Shown one piece after another: positions 43,930 to 46,726 of a stretch of DNA of 46,726 bases (position 1 is the first letter of the stretch; each line of letters begins with the position of its first letter). The notes beneath the pieces were generated by a model. That model made no database searches, was not told the DNA's origin, and saw only the letters and a list, made by a program, of their open reading frames with translations. Position numbers and translations under genes: made by a program. Origin of the DNA: an uncultured Saprospiraceae bacterium (GTDB lineage: Bacteria; Bacteroidota; Bacteroidia; Chitinophagales; Saprospiraceae); the NCBI GenBank assembly GCA_937921595.1, contig CAKZTD010000219.1, forward strand, positions 1 through 46,726, read 5' to 3'.

Positions 43930-44847
43930 TCAGTATTTTATTGCTTTATTGAAGTAGTCTTCAATTTCTATAGTAGTCGGTTGTTGAACGGGTTGGACGA
44001 TTCTAAATCCTACAAAAGGTGAATCGGGATTCCACCATTTACTTTTTGGAATTTGTGGATCTCTGGCTTGCCATTTTGATCTGGATTTCAGCCTAGATTG
44101 GCAAGTGCAATCTTCTGGATTGTCATCATAAGAACCACCTTTGACCGTTCTTGAATGCCGACGAAGTGGAACAATCCAAGGATTAGTAGCGGTGCTATCT
44201 TTTAAAAAGACAATGTAATTTTCATCAGATAAATAATAGTCTGCGGTCCATTCTGCAATGTTGCCCAGCATATCATGGATACCGAATTGATTCGCTTCTT
44301 TTTCTCCTGTTTTGTGGAATTTTTCAAAACTGTTTTCAAAGAACCAAGCGACATCAATTAGGTCATCCGAATTTTCAATATCGGTACTTCCTTTTAAGCA
44401 GGTAAATTCCCATTCTGCTTCTGTTGGTAGTCGATAAAAAGTTCCTGTTTTTTTATAAAGCCATTCGCAATATCGCACTGCAGCTTGTTGAGTCATACTC
44501 ACAGCCGGGAAGCCATCTTTACGTCCCATCCCTTTTGAGAAATCTTCATAGGGTGGAGAAGGCCGAGAGATTGCATCGGCTTTAAAAGGAAGTTTAGCAT
44601 AGGACGAATCCGAATCGTATTCCAAGTCTTGAAATAAGATATATTCATCAAAAGTAACTTCGTGAGTTCCGATCCAAAAACTATCTAAATGGATTTCAAA
44701 GTCATTAAATTGATGTATTCCTTTTTCAACTAAAACCAGTTCAAAAGAAACATCCGAACCAGGGATTTTCTCTACACGTTGTTGACCGAATAGTAGAGCA
44801 TTGAATAATAAAAAAACACTGGTTATAAAAAATAACTTTGATCGCAT
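43930..44847 (-). CDS. Formylglycine-generating-enzyme-like (SUMF1/FGE-sulfatase) secreted protein
   Basis: The 305-residue product has a signal peptide (LFFITSVFLLFNALLFGQ). The C-type-lectin-like FGE fold shows IGTHEVTFDEYILF, RLPTEAEWEFTC, DMLGNIAEWTADYY, RTVKGGSYDD and VGFRIVQP. True FGE oxidises a Cys of sulfatases; many Bacteroidota members (GldK-like and others) lack that activity. A Cys pair lies in NPEDCTCQSR, close to the expected region, but not clearly the FGE catalytic pair. The motif set does not show the gliding proteins' extra N-terminal features. It ends before the small coiled-coil gene's downstream partner genes, with a 58-base gap to the oxidoreductase. Confidence 0.87.
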   Translation of the reverse strand: MRSKLFFITSVFLLFNALLFGQQRVEKIPGSDVSFELVLVEKGIHQFNDFEIHLDSFWIGTHEVTFDEYILFQDLEYDSDSSYAKLPFKADAISRPSPPYEDFSKGMGRKDGFPAVSMTQQAAVRYCEWLYKKTGTFYRLPTEAEWEFTCLKGSTDIENSDDLIDVAWFFENSFEKFHKTGEKEANQFGIHDMLGNIAEWTADYYLSDENYIVFLKDSTATNPWIVPLRRHSRTVKGGSYDDNPEDCTCQSRLKSRSKWQARDPQIPKSKWWNPDSPFVGFRIVQPVQQPTTIEIEDYFNKAIKY

Positions 44848-44860
44848 GCCGAATAAATTT

Positions 44861-45316
44861 CTACTGTTTGTCTGCTTTGTCTTTTAAATCTTTACCATCT
44901 TTTTCCAAAGCTTTTCCTTCTCTTTCTAATTCTTTCATTTTTTCTTTTTCAGCATCAGTCATGTTTTTACCATCATCTTCCAAGCCTTCCATAAAAGCAT
45001 CTTTTTTCTCTTTCCATACTTTTCTTCTTTCTTCCCAGTCTTGAATATCATTGACTATTTCACCACCTTTTTGTTTAGCATCTTTTAGAAGATTACCAAC
45101 CTTATCGAGTGCTTTGTCATATTTGCCATTTTTGAATTTCTGATATTCCTCCTTGATTAGTCCTACACCTGCCTTTCCTATATCTTTTCCAAAATCGACG
45201 GTTTTGCCTATAATTTCTTTAGACTTTGCTTTTTCTTCTGGATTTCCAAGAAAGTAATTATACCCTAGAATACCAATAAGGAGAAGAACCCCTAGTTTTA
45301 AAACTGATTTGATCAT
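44861..45316 (-). CDS. Small membrane-anchored coiled-coil protein of unknown function
   Basis: The 151-residue protein begins with a membrane anchor (VLKLGVLLLIGILGYNYFLG). The rest is highly charged, Lys/Glu/Asp-rich and helical, with probable coiled coil (KYDKALDKVGNLLKDAKQ, EREGKALEKDGKDLKDK). It resembles apolipoprotein- or LEA-like helices only in composition. It lies 13 bases upstream of the FGE-like gene on the same strand, so they are probably co-transcribed. No function is proposed. Confidence 0.7.
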   Translation of the reverse strand: MIKSVLKLGVLLLIGILGYNYFLGNPEEKAKSKEIIGKTVDFGKDIGKAGVGLIKEEYQKFKNGKYDKALDKVGNLLKDAKQKGGEIVNDIQDWEERRKVWKEKKDAFMEGLEDDGKNMTDAEKEKMKELEREGKALEKDGKDLKDKADKQ

Positions 45317-45554
45317 AATTTAATTTGAGTTTGATGAAGCTACAATTTAAGCAATTTTTCAATATTTCCAGTAAAAAGCACTTTTGAGCATTCAGTATTT
45401 AGTTTTTATAAAAATCTAATAATCAATCCCTGATATAATTCTCTTTTTTAAATCCTTTCTTTTCCAACATTTTGGCTAATTTCGCACCCTGAATCTTTAA
45501 AGCGGAACTTTCGTTCCTAATAAAAAGTTAGATACTAAAAAAAATACAGCAGAT

Positions 45555-46726
45555 ATGGACTATAATCCACGAGAGATTGAAAAAAAATGGAGAGCCTATT
45601 GGAAGGAAAATAAGGTTTACAAAGTAGAAAACCCAAAACCTGGACAAAACGAAAAACCTAAGTTTTATGTGTTAGATATGTTTCCTTATCCTTCGGGTTC
45701 GGGATTGCATGTTGGGCATCCGCTTGGCTATATCGCTTCTGATATTTTTTCTCGATACAAAAGAATGAATGGTTATAATGTTTTGCATCCAATGGGTTAC
45801 GATGCCTTTGGATTACCTGCGGAGCAATATGCGATTCAGACTGGAGTCCATCCTGCGATTTCTACTGAAGAAAATATTAAAAGATATCGAGATCAATTAG
45901 ACAACCTTGGTTTTAGTTTTGATTGGGATCGTGAAGTAAAAACTTGTAATCCATCTTATTATAAATGGACGCAATGGATTTTTATTCAGCTTTTTGAATC
46001 CTACTATGATAATGAAGGTAAGAAGGCTTTGCCGATTACGGATTTGAAAAGACGCTTTAGTCATGAAGGTAATGCTCGGATCAAAGCGGCGACTACTCAG
46101 GAAGAAGATTTTTCTGCGGAGGATTGGAATGCAATGAATGCAAAAGAGCAAAGCGATATTTTGATGAATTATCGTTTGGCTTATCGCAAAACCGGTTATG
46201 TGAATTGGTGTGAAGCATTGGGGACCGTCTTGGCGAATGACGAAGTTAAAGATGGTGTCTCTGAAAGGGGAGGGCATCCAGTTGAACGTCGAGCGATGTT
46301 GCAATGGTCGTTGAGAATTACTGCTTATGCAGAGCGATTGTTAGATGATTTAGAAAATGTGGAATGGTCGGATGCATTGAAGGCGATGCAACGGAATTGG
46401 ATTGGCCGATCAGAAGGAGCACAATTGTTTTTTGATGTAAAAGATAGTGAAGAAAAAATAGAGGTTTTTACAACTCGACCGGATACGATCTTTGGAGTGA
46501 CTTTTATGGTTTTGGCACCAGAGCATCCATTGGTAAAAGAATTAACCACTGCAGATCAAAAAGCAGAAGTTGATACTTATTTAGATTATGTAAATTCCAG
46601 ATCAGAGCGAGAGAGAATGTCAGAAGTGAAGGAAGTAACTGGTGTCTTTATCGGTGCTCATGCGGTGAATCCTTTTACAAAAACAAACATTCCAATTTAC
46701 ATTGGAGAATATGTTTTGATGGATTA
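45555..46726 (+). CDS. leuS: Leucine-tRNA ligase (N-terminal part, runs off the window)
   Basis: About 390 residues of a normally ~900-930-residue enzyme are present. The N-terminus [14 protein letters not shown] is typical, and the class I HIGH motif appears as HVGH (His52-His55) in [35 protein letters not shown] follows. The start of the CP1 editing domain is seen with [20 protein letters not shown]. It attaches leucine to tRNA-Leu. ATG 45555 is the clear start. An upstream GGAAC/GTTCC hairpin with a four-base loop lies about 40 bases before it; no T-box-like leader was seen. Confidence 0.96.
   Translation, partial: MDYNPREIEKKWRAYWKENKVYKVENPKPGQNEKPKFYVLDMFPYPSGSGLHVGHPLGYIASDIFSRYKRMNGYNVLHPMGYDAFGLPAEQYAIQTGVHPAISTEENIKRYRDQLDNLGFSFDWDREVKTCNPSYYKWTQWIFIQLFESYYDNEGKKALPITDLKRRFSHEGNARIKAATTQEEDFSAEDWNAMNAKEQSDILMNYRLAYRKTGYVNWCEALGTVLANDEVKDGVSERGGHPVERRAMLQWSLRITAYAERLLDDLENVEWSDALKAMQRNWIGRSEGAQLFFDVKDSEEKIEVFTTRPDTIFGVTFMVLAPEHPLVKELTTADQKAEVDTYLDYVNSRSERERMSEVKEVTGVFIGAHAVNPFTKTNIPIYIGEYVLMD

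Noticed and set aside
43930-44847. Gliding-motility lipoprotein GldK/GldJ
   Set aside because: The FGE-like fold is shared, but the protein has a plain signal peptide and lacks gldL/gldM/gldN neighbours.
45897-46549. Minus-strand ORFs at the window end
   Set aside because: They are antisense to leuS, whose frame is supported by class I synthetase motifs.

Overview
The window is AT-rich, densely coded chromosomal DNA from a member of the Bacteroidota. Evidence includes a type IX secretion (T9SS, Por-type) C-terminal sorting domain, the ftsX / DUF3098 / uppP / truB gene order, a head-GIN (DUF2807) protein, GLPGLI/TlpA-type lipoproteins, a DUF3857-transglutaminase protein and TAnnTTTG promoter boxes. 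HYR, dockerin-like and cohesin-like T9SS cargo and a CBM-like secreted protein would suit a marine Saprospirales/Lewinella-like organism, but that placement is inference. I saw no rRNA, tRNA, CRISPR array, prophage or insertion sequence.

Layout. 1-6412 (minus) is an exopolysaccharide/O-antigen operon. In transcription order it holds a Wzc-like chain-length protein with a degenerate kinase domain, a Wzx flippase, a glycosyltransferase, a hexapeptide acetyltransferase, a 42-residue single-span membrane protein overlapping the acetyltransferase end, and the start of an O-antigen ligase/polymerase that runs off the window. After an 890-bp non-coding stretch, 7301-12808 (plus) encodes a large secreted TPR/DUF3857/transglutaminase protein and a secreted protein with a very basic insert. 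12908-15613 (minus) is a LOG-family phosphoribohydrolase followed by polyphosphate kinase. 15736-17385 (plus) holds a one-domain asparaginase-like protein, then a small membrane protein overlapping a nucleotidyltransferase. 17638-20892 (plus) is a tandem pair of secreted CotH-type kinases, followed by an OmpA/TSP3 outer-membrane protein.

22657-24459 (minus) is purK-purE. 24525-29259 holds a 1294-residue T9SS cargo gene (minus) whose last ~90 bp plus its terminator region recur twice more downstream as decayed tandem copies of about 300 bp. 29914-35147 includes a GIN-domain lipoprotein, a PLP-dependent decarboxylase, a small secreted protein, gpsA and a TlpA-like lipoprotein. 35262-37399 has an alpha/beta hydrolase and a membrane-anchored thioredoxin. 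37565-40569 (minus) is ftsX-DUF3098-uppP-truB. 40864-45316 has a secreted CBM-like protein, an oxidoreductase-ApbE pair, a formylglycine-generating-enzyme-like protein and a small coiled-coil protein. The window ends within leuS.

Most of the region is ordinary core and envelope genome. I did not find a clear novel multi-gene system. The best leads are the duplicated T9SS gene tail, the degenerate Wzc kinase, the overlapping 42-residue ORF in the polysaccharide operon, the CotH pair in which one copy lacks a probable catalytic Asp, and a set of long perfect hairpins without U-tracts at gene junctions.
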